DNA of 64,000 bases from JBNKFV01 sp050289485 (GTDB lineage Bacteria; Pseudomonadota; Gammaproteobacteria; Pseudomonadales; Cellvibrionaceae), in contig JBNKFV010000015.1 in NCBI GenBank assembly GCA_050289485.1, forward strand, positions 124,001-188,000. The letters run 5' to 3'. The position numbers and the translations under genes are program-made. Under the pieces are notes generated by a model. It ran no database searches, was not told where the DNA came from, and saw nothing but the letters and a program-made list of their open reading frames with translations. Numbering within the stretch: the stretch's first letter is position 1; the number at the start of each line of letters is the position of its first letter. This document shows, in pieces, positions 9,204-18,882 of the stretch.

Positions 9204-10022
9204 ATGCTGGTACGTAGCAACAGTCAACCAAAAACGATACGCAGGGGGGCCAGTCGCAAGCAGAGCGATGCTCGCTCACGCGTGAAGATACCTTGGGCTG
9301 CGTTGCGTAAGGTATCGGTTGCGTTATTGGTAGCTGCGTCGTTAGGGCTTTGTTGGATATATGGTAGCGATGTAGTAGCCAGTGTGGTCAATCGCCCAAT
9401 CGCGAAGGTAGGTATTGAAGGTGACTTTCGGTTTATTGAAAAAAATAACATCGCTGACATCGTTGCAGGGCATATCAACCAAGAGTTTGTGCAACTAGAT
9501 TTACAAGAAATCAAAGCCCAGTTAGAACTACAGCCCTGGATTGATACTGTGTCGCTCACAAGGCGTTGGCCAGATCGGCTGTTTGTGCGAATAGACGAGC
9601 AGCAGCCTATTGCACGCTGGGGTAGCAAGGGGTTTATTAATCAGCGAGGTGAGCTTATTTATGTGCCGGTTAACGACTACTTGAAGACGTTACCGTTGTT
9701 GTCTGCAGATGACAGCATGGCCGAGCAAATGATGCAGAGTTATCTTGCCTTGAATAAATTGTTGCGCCCTAAAATGCTCGAAGTTACTGCGTTAACCTGT
9801 GATGGTAAACGCTCTTGGAGTTTGGTGTTGTCTAATGGTATTGAAGTTAAGTTGGGTCGCGATGAAATGTTTTTGAAGCTACAGCGTGTGTTGGCAGTTT
9901 ACGAGCACTATTTGAAACAGCGTGTGGACGAAGTCGCTACCATTGATGCGCGGTACGAGCAGGGTGTGGCAGTTGCCTGGAAGCAACCTGGCGAAAATAC
10001 GATAGCAAAAAAGAATACGTGA
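9204..10022 (+). CDS. ftsQ: divisome protein FtsQ
   Basis: FtsQ is the single-pass inner-membrane protein that links early and late divisome parts through FtsB/FtsL. The 272-residue product has a basic cytoplasmic tail of about 30 residues, one membrane segment near residues 33-55 (VALLVAASLGLCWIYG), a POTRA domain beginning IAKVGIEGDF, and the FtsQ beta domain with LTRRWPDRLFVRI. Sequence conservation is low in this family, but length, topology and position between ddlB and ftsA agree. Confidence 0.93.
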   Translation: MLVRSNSQPKTIRRGASRKQSDARSRVKIPWAALRKVSVALLVAASLGLCWIYGSDVVASVVNRPIAKVGIEGDFRFIEKNNIADIVAGHINQEFVQLDLQEIKAQLELQPWIDTVSLTRRWPDRLFVRIDEQQPIARWGSKGFINQRGELIYVPVNDYLKTLPLLSADDSMAEQMMQSYLALNKLLRPKMLEVTALTCDGKRSWSLVLSNGIEVKLGRDEMFLKLQRVLAVYEHYLKQRVDEVATIDARYEQGVAVAWKQPGENTIAKKNT

Positions 10023-10056
10023 AAAATCTAACAGCCGATGACGGCGGAGTTGGCGA

Positions 10057-11292
10057 ATGGTAAGTGTAAATCACGGCAAAATGATAGTGGGCCTGGATAT
10101 TGGAACATCCAAAGTGGTGGCTATCGTGGGTGAAGTTTCGGCAGATGGTCAGTTGGAGGTCGTGGGTATTGGCTCACACAAGTCCAACGGATTAAAACGT
10201 GGTGTTGTTGTGAATATTGAATCCACAGTTCAATCCATTCAACGTGCCGTTGAAGAAGCAGAACTCATGGCAGGTTGTCAGATTCATTCTGTGTATGCCG
10301 GTATCGCCGGTAGTCATATTCGCAGTTTGAATTCTCATGGAATTGTCGCGATCAAAGATCGGGAAGTGTTTTCCGCTGATTTGGATCGGGTGATTGATGC
10401 GGCCCAGGCAGTCGCTATTCCTGCTGACCAGAAAATTCTGCATATTCTGCCGCAGGAATATTTGATTGACGATCAAGGTGGTGTGAAAGAGCCCCTGGGC
10501 ATGTCGGGTGTTCGTCTAGAAGCGAAAGTGCACTTGGTCACCTGTGCGGTTAACGCTGCACAAAATATCGAAAAGTGTATTCGCCGCTGTGGCCTGGAAG
10601 TCGACGATATTATTCTTGAGCAACTGGCATCAAGTTATTCGGTATTAACCGAGGATGAAAAAGAGCTGGGGGTATGCTTGGTCGATATCGGTGGCGGTAC
10701 TACTGATATTGCCATCTTTACCGAGGGTGCGATTCGCCATACCGGTGTTATTCCTATTGCGGGTGATCAGGTCACCAATGATATTGCCATGGCGTTACGT
10801 ACACCAACGCCGCATGCGGAAGAAATAAAAATTCGTTATGCCTGTGCCCTAGCCAAGCTCACTGGCCCGGATGAAACCATTAAAGTGCCCAGTGTGGGTG
10901 ATCGTGCTTCTCGCGATTTGTCGCGACAGGCATTGGCCGAGGTTGTAGAACCACGTTACGACGAACTGTTTACGCTGGTGCAGGCCGAATTACGGCGCAG
11001 CGGTTATGAAGATCTCATCGCTGCGGGGATTGTGTTGACTGGCGGCACATCAAAAATGGAAGGTGTTGTCGAGCTTGCTGAAGAGATTTTTCATATGCCG
11101 GTTCGTTTGGGCGCGCCTCATTCTATACGAGGTTTGTCAGATATCGTCGACAACCCGATTTATTCAACCGGCGTAGGGTTGCTGCAATATGGTCTGCAAC
11201 AGCAGCTGCACGACAGCGCCGGTCATATGTCACGAGATAAAGATGAAGGTTGGTGGGCGAAAGTCACCAACTGGTTTAAAGGCAACATGTAA
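10057..11292 (+). CDS. ftsA: cell division actin-like protein FtsA
   Basis: FtsA is the actin-fold membrane tether of the Z-ring. The 411-residue protein has the phosphate-1 loop GLDIGTSKVVAIVGE, the phosphate-2 loop LVDIGGGTTDIAIF, the adenosine motif VLTGGTSKMEG near residue 330, and a C-terminal amphipathic helix ending WWAKVTNWFKGNM that would bind the membrane. I keep the ATG at 10057, preceded by a GGAG-like site; a second ATG at 10081 (MIVGLDIG) is possible. It lies 100 bases before ftsZ. Confidence 0.96.
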   Translation: MVSVNHGKMIVGLDIGTSKVVAIVGEVSADGQLEVVGIGSHKSNGLKRGVVVNIESTVQSIQRAVEEAELMAGCQIHSVYAGIAGSHIRSLNSHGIVAIKDREVFSADLDRVIDAAQAVAIPADQKILHILPQEYLIDDQGGVKEPLGMSGVRLEAKVHLVTCAVNAAQNIEKCIRRCGLEVDDIILEQLASSYSVLTEDEKELGVCLVDIGGGTTDIAIFTEGAIRHTGVIPIAGDQVTNDIAMALRTPTPHAEEIKIRYACALAKLTGPDETIKVPSVGDRASRDLSRQALAEVVEPRYDELFTLVQAELRRSGYEDLIAAGIVLTGGTSKMEGVVELAEEIFHMPVRLGAPHSIRGLSDIVDNPIYSTGVGLLQYGLQQQLHDSAGHMSRDKDEGWWAKVTNWFKGNM

Positions 11293-11391
11293 CTCAATAC
11301 GGGTTACGGAAGCGTTGAAAAAACGCTGGTTGCAATTCAAAGCATTAACGCAAGTAAGTGTTAGTAACAAGGGGAAAATGAGGGTAAATCT

Positions 11392-12582
11392 ATGTTTGAG
11401 TTAGTAGATAATGTTCCACAAAACGCAGTCATTAAAGTCATCGGTGTAGGTGGTGGCGGCGGTAACGCTGTTAAGCACATGATTTCTAATGACATTGAAG
11501 GTGTCGAATTTATTTGCGCCAATACCGACGCGCAAGCATTGAAAGATGTTGATGCCCGCACGGTACTGCAATTGGGTAACACCATGACTAAAGGTCTGGG
11601 TGCTGGTGCAAACCCAGATGTTGGCCGCCAGGCTGCTATGGAAGATCGCGAGCGTATTGCCGAAGTACTGACTGGCGCTGATATGGTATTTATTACTGCC
11701 GGTATGGGCGGTGGCACCGGTACTGGTGGTGCGCCTGTCGTAGCGGAGGTGGCTCGCGAACTGGGCATTTTAACCGTAGCTGTGGTGACCAAGCCGTTCC
11801 CGTTTGAGGGCCGCAAGCGTATGACCATCGCCGATATGGGTATCAAAGAGTTGCAGGAGCGGGTTGATTCATTAATCACTATTCCTAACGAAAAACTGTT
11901 AGCTGTGCTGGGTAGCAAAACCAGTTTGCTTGATGCTTTCAAGGCAGCTAACGACGTATTACTGGGTGCCGTTCAGGGTATTGCTGATCTGATTATTCGC
12001 CCCGGTATGATTAATGTCGACTTTGCCGATGTTCGCACAGTGATGTCTGAAATGGGCATGGCGATGATGGGAAGTGGTTCTGCCAGTGGCGAAAACCGTG
12101 CCCGTGAAGCGGCTGAAGCAGCCATTCGCAGCCCGCTGTTGGAAGACATTAACCTGGAGGGTGCGCGCGGTATTTTGGTGAACATCACCGCTGGTATGGA
12201 CTTGTCACTGGGTGAGTTCTCCGAAGTGGGCGATACCATTGAAGAGTTTGCCTCGGCAGATGCTACTGTGGTGGTGGGTACCGTGATCGATCCTGAAATG
12301 AGTGATGAACTGCGTGTAACCGTTGTTGCGACAGGTTTGGGAGCGTGTGCTTCAGCGTCCGTGCCCAAAGATGAGAAACCTTCGGTTTCCAAAGTTGTCG
12401 ACAATACGGCTGCTAAGCAACGCGCTGGTGGTGAGCCCGATTATGCGGCTTATGAAACGCCAACGGTGATTCGCAATATGCCAAAAGCCTCTGCTGGTGG
12501 TAATACCGCAAGTCAGTTGGCGGTAGACAAGGATATGGAATATCTCGATATTCCGGCATTCTTACGGCGCCAAGCTGATTAA
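11392..12582 (+). CDS. ftsZ: cell division tubulin-like GTPase FtsZ
   Basis: FtsZ polymerises into the Z-ring. The 396-residue product shows the GTP-binding signature GMGGGTGTGGAP near residue 105, the N-terminal VIGVGGGGGNAV loop, the T7-type segment NVDFADVRTVM, a variable linker rich in Ala, Thr and Lys near residues 315-375, and the conserved C-terminal tip EYLDIPAFLRRQAD that binds FtsA and ZipA. The leader between ftsA and ftsZ is about 100 bases with an AAGGGG site before the start. It closes the dcw block, followed by a strong hairpin. Confidence 0.98.
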   Translation: MFELVDNVPQNAVIKVIGVGGGGGNAVKHMISNDIEGVEFICANTDAQALKDVDARTVLQLGNTMTKGLGAGANPDVGRQAAMEDRERIAEVLTGADMVFITAGMGGGTGTGGAPVVAEVARELGILTVAVVTKPFPFEGRKRMTIADMGIKELQERVDSLITIPNEKLLAVLGSKTSLLDAFKAANDVLLGAVQGIADLIIRPGMINVDFADVRTVMSEMGMAMMGSGSASGENRAREAAEAAIRSPLLEDINLEGARGILVNITAGMDLSLGEFSEVGDTIEEFASADATVVVGTVIDPEMSDELRVTVVATGLGACASASVPKDEKPSVSKVVDNTAAKQRAGGEPDYAAYETPTVIRNMPKASAGGNTASQLAVDKDMEYLDIPAFLRRQAD

Positions 12583-12598
12583 TTACTGTTGATGTTAA

Positions 12599-12650
12599 AT
12601 GGGGCTCCAAGGATGGCTGGTACCGTTGACCCTCTGGTGCCAGCCCCATT
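12599..12650 (+). terminator. hairpin region after ftsZ
   Basis: Two overlapping stems can form: ATGGGGCT (12599-12606) with AGCCCCAT (12642-12649), or GGCTGGTACC (12615-12624) with GGTGCCAGCC (12636-12645), the second with one mismatch. They cannot form fully at once. There is no long T-run after them, so this may be a weak terminator or an mRNA-stabilising structure at the end of the dcw transcript rather than a classic intrinsic terminator. Confidence 0.4.
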
Positions 12651-12833
12651 CACACTGTATTAAGGGGAAATAATTCACAGTGGCGATAGGTTAGGGTTAA
12701 AGCCCGCGTGGCAGGCAAATCAATTGCTACAATAGCGAGCTGTTACATGGTTTCGGGAAAACAACTCTGGTACCATTGCGGCCCTTAGCTCTCAGGAGCG
12801 TGGATTGACAGTGACAAGCGAGAAAATTGATTA

Positions 12834-13742
12834 ATGATCAAACAAAGAACGTTAAAAAATGCCATTAAAGCAACTGGTGTTGGCCTGCATACTGGGCAAA
12901 AAGTGTTTTTGACGTTGCTTCCGGCGCCAATCGACAGTGGCATCGTTTTTCGTCGTGTCGATTTGAATCCCCCGGTAGAGATCGAAGCCAAGGCTGAAAA
13001 TGTGGGTGATACCACGTTGTCGACCACCTTGATGAAAGGTGATGTTCGTGTTTCTACGGTTGAACATTTATTATCTGCGATGGCAGGTTTGGGCATTGAC
13101 AACGCCATTGTCGAAGTCAGCGCCCCTGAAGTACCCATTATGGATGGCAGTGCCGGACCTTTCGTCTTCCTGATCCAGTCGGCAGGTATCGAAGAGCAGA
13201 ATGCAGCGAAGAAATTTATTCGTATCAAGCGTCCTGTTAGCGTGAAAGACGGTGACAAGGAAGCCAGCTTTTTGCCTTTTGACGGTTTTAAAGTCTCTTT
13301 CAGTATTGAGTTTGATCATCCGGTATTCCGCGATCGTAAACTGAATGCCTCGGTTGACTTCTCCAGTACGTCGTTTGTGAAGGAGGTTAGTCGCGCCAGA
13401 ACCTTCGGTTTCATGAATGACTTCGAATACTTGCGATCTAAGGGGTTAGCCAAAGGTGGTAGTGTTAAAAACGCTATTGTAGTGGATGAATTCCGCATTC
13501 TTAATGAAGATGGCCTGCGTTACGAAGATGAATTCGTCAAACACAAGATTTTAGATGCCATTGGGGATCTGTATCTCCTCGGTAATAGCCTGATTGGCGA
13601 GTTCAAAGCTCATAAGTCTGGCCATGCTTTGAACAATCGTTCTCTGCGTCAGCTGATGGCAGATAAAGAATCATGGGAAGTGGTAACCTTTGAAGAGGAA
13701 AGCGCACCTATCTCCTATATGAAGCCAATTTTGGCGGTTTGA
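12834..13742 (+). CDS. lpxC: UDP-3-O-acyl-GlcNAc deacetylase LpxC
   Basis: LpxC is the zinc deacetylase that commits UDP-3-O-acyl-GlcNAc to lipid A. The product is 302 residues (E. coli 305). The two-domain family motifs are seen: TGVGLHTGQKV at the N-terminus, STVEHLLSAMAGLG with the first zinc His, FMNDFEYLRSKGLA, and KHKILDAIGDLYLLG with the second zinc His and the Asp. The gene stands alone between a hairpin after ftsZ and the M23 peptidase gene, in the order usual for Pseudomonas-like genomes. Confidence 0.97.
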   Translation: MIKQRTLKNAIKATGVGLHTGQKVFLTLLPAPIDSGIVFRRVDLNPPVEIEAKAENVGDTTLSTTLMKGDVRVSTVEHLLSAMAGLGIDNAIVEVSAPEVPIMDGSAGPFVFLIQSAGIEEQNAAKKFIRIKRPVSVKDGDKEASFLPFDGFKVSFSIEFDHPVFRDRKLNASVDFSSTSFVKEVSRARTFGFMNDFEYLRSKGLAKGGSVKNAIVVDEFRILNEDGLRYEDEFVKHKILDAIGDLYLLGNSLIGEFKAHKSGHALNNRSLRQLMADKESWEVVTFEEESAPISYMKPILAV

Positions 13743-13836
13743 TCGCATTTTTTTATCGAAATTGATCTGCTTTCGTACGAAAGTATGGTAATCCCTTGTT
13801 TTCTATGCCATATTTCAGGCCGTAATGGTTAACTGG

Positions 13837-13859
13837 CACAGACGGGTCGCCCGTCTGTG
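13837..13859 (+). other. perfect 10-bp stem-loop before the M23 peptidase gene
   Basis: CACAGACGGG and CCCGTCTGTG are exact inverted repeats around a three-base loop. The hairpin lies 95 bases after lpxC and 20 bases before the next start codon. It has no T-run. It may end lpxC transcription poorly, protect a 3' end, or affect translation of the downstream gene; sequence alone does not decide. Confidence 0.5.
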
Positions 13860-13879
13860 AGGCATTTAGAAAATCTCCT

Positions 13880-14812
13880 ATGAAAGTCATTCTTGTCAGC
13901 CGACATCACGGCCGCACGCGCAGCATCACCCTTGGTGGGTGGACGCGCGCGGTTGTATCTGTGTGTCTGATTGGCATTCCAGCAGCCATCGGCGGTTTGG
14001 CGGGTTATAACTGGGGACCAAAAGAGGCCTCTGACGTGCTCACCGATGAGTCTGCCAAAGCGTGGCAGGAAGCATTAGACGAGCAGAAAGGTCAGGTTAC
14101 CCAGGCCCAGGCCCAGGCTCAGCAAGAACTGGCAGCGCTTACTTTGCGGGTTGCTGAGTTGCAGGCGCGGCTGATGCGTATTGATGCGGTGGGCGAGCGT
14201 CTCACCAGCATGGCCCAGTTGGATGAAGGCGAGTTCGATTTCTCGCAGCCGCCTGCTCTGGGGGGGCCTGAATCAGGCAGCTTGGGTGAAGCCTATGCGC
14301 CACCAGATTTCCTCGATACGATTAACGGCCTGTCCCAGCAAATTGAAGACCGTGAGCAACAGCTCGAGATACTCAGCGACCTGATGGCCAAGCGCAAGCT
14401 GCAGCGCGACGTCTTTATTGCCGGTCGGCCGGTGGTAAAAGGGTGGATGTCGTCCCGGTTTGGGCGCCGCACAGATCCTTTTCACGGCAATATTGCCTGG
14501 CATAATGGTGTAGACTTTGCGGGTAAGCTGGGATCTGAAGTGGTATCCGTGGGGGCTGGGGTGGTTACCTGGTCCGGTAAGCGTTCCGGTTACGGTGATA
14601 TGGTTGAAATTAACCACGGTAACGGTTTTACCACACGTTATGCTCACAACCAGGAAAATAAAGTCAACGTAGGTGATGTGGTTAAAAAGGGCCAGATCAT
14701 CGCGTTAATGGGCTCCAGTGGCCGCTCCACAGGGCCTCATGTTCACTTTGAAGTGTACAAAAATGGCAGGGCAGTAGACCCAGCCTCTTATATTCACCGA
14801 ACTCACCGTTAA
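13880..14812 (+). CDS. M23 family metalloendopeptidase, coiled-coil membrane protein
   Basis: The product is a predicted periplasmic peptidoglycan endopeptidase, anchored by an N-terminal hydrophobic segment (residues about 20-42), followed by a Gln/Ala-rich coiled coil (about 55-100) and a C-terminal LytM/M23 domain (about 185-305). The zinc motifs HNGVDF and HVHFEVYKNG are present, so the domain looks catalytically intact rather than a degenerate EnvC/NlpD type activator. It sits between lpxC and secA, a conserved place in Pseudomonas and relatives, next to division and cell-wall genes. The exact cell-wall substrate cannot be told from sequence. Confidence 0.9.
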   Translation: MKVILVSRHHGRTRSITLGGWTRAVVSVCLIGIPAAIGGLAGYNWGPKEASDVLTDESAKAWQEALDEQKGQVTQAQAQAQQELAALTLRVAELQARLMRIDAVGERLTSMAQLDEGEFDFSQPPALGGPESGSLGEAYAPPDFLDTINGLSQQIEDREQQLEILSDLMAKRKLQRDVFIAGRPVVKGWMSSRFGRRTDPFHGNIAWHNGVDFAGKLGSEVVSVGAGVVTWSGKRSGYGDMVEINHGNGFTTRYAHNQENKVNVGDVVKKGQIIALMGSSGRSTGPHVHFEVYKNGRAVDPASYIHRTHR

Positions 14813-14917
14813 TTTTCCCTTCCTCGCTTGCGTCTGCAGGCTTCTTTCGGTTTACTTTGCACCCGTTTCTGTCGCTACCGGCAGCTAGCAGCATAAAAAT
14901 TCAATGGTAATTCTCAC

Positions 14918-17626
14918 ATGATTGGTAAGGTTTTAAAGTCCGTATTTGGCTCAAAAAATGATCGCGAAATAAAACGCATGAACAAAGTGGTCAAGCAAAT
15001 TAATGCCCTTGAGCCAGATGTACAAAAATTGAGCGATGCGGATATCGCCGCAAAAACCGCAGACTTCAGAGAGCGTTTAGCAGCGGGCGAGCGTATCGAT
15101 AGCATTTTGCCGGAAGCGTTTGCGGTGGTGCGTGAAGCCAGCCAGCGTGTTTTGGGCATGCGCCATTTTGATGTGCAAATGATCGGGGGCATGACATTGC
15201 ACGAAGGCTGCATTGCGGAAATGAGAACCGGTGAAGGTAAAACCTTGATGGCTACCTTACCGGTATACTTGAATGCTCTCACCGAGAAAGGTGTTCATAT
15301 TGTTACGGTGAACGAATACCTCGCCCAGCGGGATGCCAATTGGATGCGACCGTTGTATGAGTTTTTGGGGTTGACCGTCGGTGTTATCCAATCCATGCAG
15401 GATCCGGCGACCAAGCGTGAGGCTTACGCTGCGGATATTACTTACGGCACCAACAACGAATTTGGTTTTGACTACCTGCGTGACAACATGGCACTGCGCA
15501 AGGAAGACCGGGTTCAACGCAAACTGCATTTTTCGGTAGTGGATGAGGTTGACTCAATTCTGATTGACGAGGCTCGAACACCACTGATTATTTCTGGCGC
15601 AGCGGAAGACAGTTCGGAGCTGTATCGTCGCATCAACCAGTTAATACCCAAGCTGCGTTTGCAAACCGAAGCAGAAGAGGGCGATTACACCGTTGATGAG
15701 AAAACCCGCCAAGTAGAATTGACAGAGCAGGGGCATCAGCAGATCGAGTCGATGCTGATCAGTGAGCAGTTGTTGTCAGAAGAAGACTCTCTTTACTCTG
15801 CAACCAATCTTGGATTGCTGCATCACGTACATGCGGCGTTACGAGCGCACACCCTGTTTACTCGTGATGTTGATTACATTATTCAGAATGGTCAGGTTGT
15901 TCTTATTGATGAACACACGGGTCGTACCATGGCTGGTCGCCGTTTGTCTGAAGGGTTGCATCAGGCGATCGAAGCAAAAGAGGGGGTGGTGATTCAAAAC
16001 GAAAGCCAAACCCTGGCTTCTACCACCTTCCAGAATTATTTCCGCCTGTATGAAAAATTGTCCGGCATGACCGGTACCGCCGATACTGAAGCGTTCGAAT
16101 TTCGGCAGATTTATGGCTTGGATGTTGTTGTGATACCAACCAATAAGCCGATTGCTCGTCAGGATTTAAATGACCTTGTTTACCTGAGCATGGAAGACAA
16201 GTATCAGGCGGTGACGGAAGATATCAAAAAGCTGCAGGAAGACGGGGCACCTATATTGGTAGGTACGGCGTCCATTGAGAGTTCTGAAGAGATGTCTCGT
16301 CGCTTGAAAAAAGCGGGTATCGAGCATCAGGTATTGAACGCGAAATTCCACGAAAAAGAAGCTGAAATTATCGCTCAGGCTGGCCGGCCCGGTACGGTTA
16401 CTATTGCGACCAATATGGCTGGTCGGGGTACTGATATTGTGCTGGGTGGCAATATCGATGCTGAAATTAATGCGTTGGAAAATCCTACCCCGCAACAGGT
16501 AGAGCAGCTCAAAAGTGAATGGAAGAAGCGTCATCAGCAAGTGCTTGAAGCAGGTGGCCTGCACATTATTGGTACTGAACGGCACGAGTCGAGGCGGATT
16601 GATAACCAGCTGCGTGGCCGTGCCGGGCGTCAGGGTGATCCGGGTGTGTCACGATTTTATTTGTCGCTCGAAGATAACTTGATGCGTATTTTTGCCTCCG
16701 ATCGCGTGCGTAATTTTATGCAGGCCTTGGGCATGGAAAAGGGTGAGGCCATTGAGCATCGTATGGTGACCAATGCCATCGAAAAAGCCCAGCGCAAGGT
16801 TGAAGGTCGTAACTTCGATATTCGTAAGCAATTGCTGGAATACGATGACGTTGCCAACGACCAGCGCCGTGTAGTGTATCAGCAGCGTAACGAAATTCTC
16901 GAGTCGGATGATATCTCTGATGCTATAGATGCGATCCGTCAAGATGTGGTAATCGACGTATTTTCTGGTTTCGTACCGCCCCAGAGCCTTGAAGAGCAAT
17001 GGGATATTGCTGGCCTCGAACATCATATGGAAGCAGAGTTTGGTCAGACATTGCCGGTACAAAAATGGCTCGACGAGGACAAGAACCTGCACGCAGAATC
17101 ACTGCAAGAGCGCATTCTAAGTGCTGTTAATGAGGCTTATTTGGCCAAACGTGAGCAATTTGGTGCAGTGATACAAGACGTCGAGCGCCAGGTTATGATG
17201 CAGATTCTGGATAATCTCTGGAAGGAACACCTCAGCAACATGGATCATTTACGTCAGGGTATTGGCCTGCGTGCTTATGCTCAACGTAACCCAAAACAGG
17301 AATACAAGCGCGAATCATTCCAGCTATTTCAAGATATGTTGGAAGCCCTGAAGCATGAGGTTACGAGAATTCTTTCCCGTATTGAACCAGTCACACAGGA
17401 ACAGATGGAAGAAATGGAACGTCGCCAGCGTGAAATGCATGAGCGTCAAAAAATGCAGCTTGAGCACGCAGAGGCATCCCTAATGGAACAAGAGGTGGAT
17501 GAACATAACGCAGCCACAGAAAATCTACAGCCTTTCGTTCGCGAAGGTGAAAAAGTGGGACGTAATGATCCCTGTCCGTGTGGATCAGGCAAGAAATTTA
17601 AGCAGTGTCACGGTAAATTAGGCTGA
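14918..17626 (+). CDS. secA: preprotein translocase ATPase SecA
   Basis: SecA drives preproteins through SecYEG. The 902-residue product (E. coli 901) has the Walker A motif MRTGEGKT near residue 105, the DEAD-type segment VVDEVDSILIDEARTPL near residue 207, the second helicase domain with NMAGRGTDIVLGG near residue 500 and RIDNQLRGRAGRQGDPG, and the C-terminal SEC-C zinc motif DPCPCGSGKKFKQCHG. No separate secM-like gene is visible upstream; the preceding frame is the M23 peptidase. It starts 105 bases after that gene and ends 36 bases before argJ. Confidence 0.98.
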   Translation: MIGKVLKSVFGSKNDREIKRMNKVVKQINALEPDVQKLSDADIAAKTADFRERLAAGERIDSILPEAFAVVREASQRVLGMRHFDVQMIGGMTLHEGCIAEMRTGEGKTLMATLPVYLNALTEKGVHIVTVNEYLAQRDANWMRPLYEFLGLTVGVIQSMQDPATKREAYAADITYGTNNEFGFDYLRDNMALRKEDRVQRKLHFSVVDEVDSILIDEARTPLIISGAAEDSSELYRRINQLIPKLRLQTEAEEGDYTVDEKTRQVELTEQGHQQIESMLISEQLLSEEDSLYSATNLGLLHHVHAALRAHTLFTRDVDYIIQNGQVVLIDEHTGRTMAGRRLSEGLHQAIEAKEGVVIQNESQTLASTTFQNYFRLYEKLSGMTGTADTEAFEFRQIYGLDVVVIPTNKPIARQDLNDLVYLSMEDKYQAVTEDIKKLQEDGAPILVGTASIESSEEMSRRLKKAGIEHQVLNAKFHEKEAEIIAQAGRPGTVTIATNMAGRGTDIVLGGNIDAEINALENPTPQQVEQLKSEWKKRHQQVLEAGGLHIIGTERHESRRIDNQLRGRAGRQGDPGVSRFYLSLEDNLMRIFASDRVRNFMQALGMEKGEAIEHRMVTNAIEKAQRKVEGRNFDIRKQLLEYDDVANDQRRVVYQQRNEILESDDISDAIDAIRQDVVIDVFSGFVPPQSLEEQWDIAGLEHHMEAEFGQTLPVQKWLDEDKNLHAESLQERILSAVNEAYLAKREQFGAVIQDVERQVMMQILDNLWKEHLSNMDHLRQGIGLRAYAQRNPKQEYKRESFQLFQDMLEALKHEVTRILSRIEPVTQEQMEEMERRQREMHERQKMQLEHAEASLMEQEVDEHNAATENLQPFVREGEKVGRNDPCPCGSGKKFKQCHGKLG

Positions 17627-17662
17627 TACTGTTTGGCGACCGACTTTCGAGTATAAACGCTT

Positions 17663-18880
17663 ATGGCTGTAGAAAAGTTTGTATTTCCAACCATGCATCC
17701 TGTTAAAGGGTTTCGCTTGGGTACTAACAGTGCCGGTATCAAAAAGCCAGGGCGCAAGGATGTAGTGGTGATGGAGATTGCCGAAGGTGGGGTTACCGTT
17801 GGCGCCTTTACGAAAAATCGCTTTTGTGCGGCACCGGTTCATATTTGTAAGCAGCATCTTGATACTGCTACCCGTTACATGGTTGTGAACACAGGCAATG
17901 CCAATGCCTGCACGGGCGATATAGGTATGAAGAATGCGGTGGATACCTGTGCAGAGCTGGCCCGTTTGTGCGGCGTGAGTGTTGAAGCTGTCTTGCCTTT
18001 TTCTACCGGTGTGATTGGTGAACATTTGCCGATGCAAAAATTATTGCCGGCATTACCTGGTGCCATAGCCAATTTATCGGACACGGGTTGGACGGATGCA
18101 GCTACAGGCATTCTGACCACAGATACCCGCCCGAAAGGTGCCAGCATTCAGTTCGATCACGACGGCCAAATGGTTACCGTTACCGGTATTGCCAAAGGTT
18201 CCGGCATGATCAAACCGAATATGGCCACCATGCTGGCCTATGTGGCAACTGATGCGGCAGTCAGCAAGCCGTTACTGCAAAAGCTACTTTTGAATGCGGT
18301 TGAGCAGTCGTTTAATCGCATTACGGTTGACGGTGATACTTCCACCAATGATTCGTCCATGCTGGTTGCTACGGGCGCTTCAGGTTTGCCGGTGCTGGAC
18401 GATGAAACCTCGCCCTTGTATGAAAAGTTGCGCACGGCCCTTGTCGATGTGCATGTGGAGCTGGCACAAAATATTGTGGCCGATGGTGAAGGTGCGACTA
18501 AATTTATCAGCGTCAATGTGTCAGGTGGTACTAACGAGGCTGAATGTTTGAAAGTTGCTTACGCGGTGGCGCATTCCCCGCTGATTAAAACCGCTTGTTA
18601 TGCCAGTGATCCCAACTGGGGGCGCATAGTGGCCGCCATCGGTTATGCCGGTATTGACGATCTGGATGCTGATTTGGTCAGAGTGTTCCTTGATGATGTG
18701 TTGATTGTTGAAAACGGTGGCCGGGCAGACAGTTATATGGAAGAAGCGGGTCAGGCCGTGATGAATAAGAGTGAATTCGCGTTTAATATTAACTTGGGGC
18801 GTGGCGCTGCCGGAGCAACGGTTTGGACATCTGACTTGTCCCACGAGTATGTTTCTATCAACGCAGATTATCGCAGCTAA
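17663..18880 (+). CDS. argJ: bifunctional ornithine acetyltransferase / N-acetylglutamate synthase ArgJ
   Basis: ArgJ recycles the acetyl group from N-acetylornithine to glutamate in arginine synthesis. The 405-residue protein carries the self-cleavage site in KGSGMIKPNMATML, where family members split between Ala and Thr so that Thr becomes the nucleophile, plus the DGDTSTNDSSM segment and the C-terminal ASDPNWGRI. Full length suggests an active alpha-beta precursor. The secA-argJ-mutT order is the one seen in Pseudomonas. Whether the enzyme is mono- or bifunctional cannot be told by eye. Confidence 0.95.
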   Translation: MAVEKFVFPTMHPVKGFRLGTNSAGIKKPGRKDVVVMEIAEGGVTVGAFTKNRFCAAPVHICKQHLDTATRYMVVNTGNANACTGDIGMKNAVDTCAELARLCGVSVEAVLPFSTGVIGEHLPMQKLLPALPGAIANLSDTGWTDAATGILTTDTRPKGASIQFDHDGQMVTVTGIAKGSGMIKPNMATMLAYVATDAAVSKPLLQKLLLNAVEQSFNRITVDGDTSTNDSSMLVATGASGLPVLDDETSPLYEKLRTALVDVHVELAQNIVADGEGATKFISVNVSGGTNEAECLKVAYAVAHSPLIKTACYASDPNWGRIVAAIGYAGIDDLDADLVRVFLDDVLIVENGGRADSYMEEAGQAVMNKSEFAFNINLGRGAAGATVWTSDLSHEYVSINADYRS

Positions 18881-18882
18881 GT

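Noticed and set aside
13770..13783. 14-base perfect palindrome CTTTCGTACGAAAG after lpxC
   Set aside because: Short, with no known binding consensus and no nearby promoter; it may be chance.
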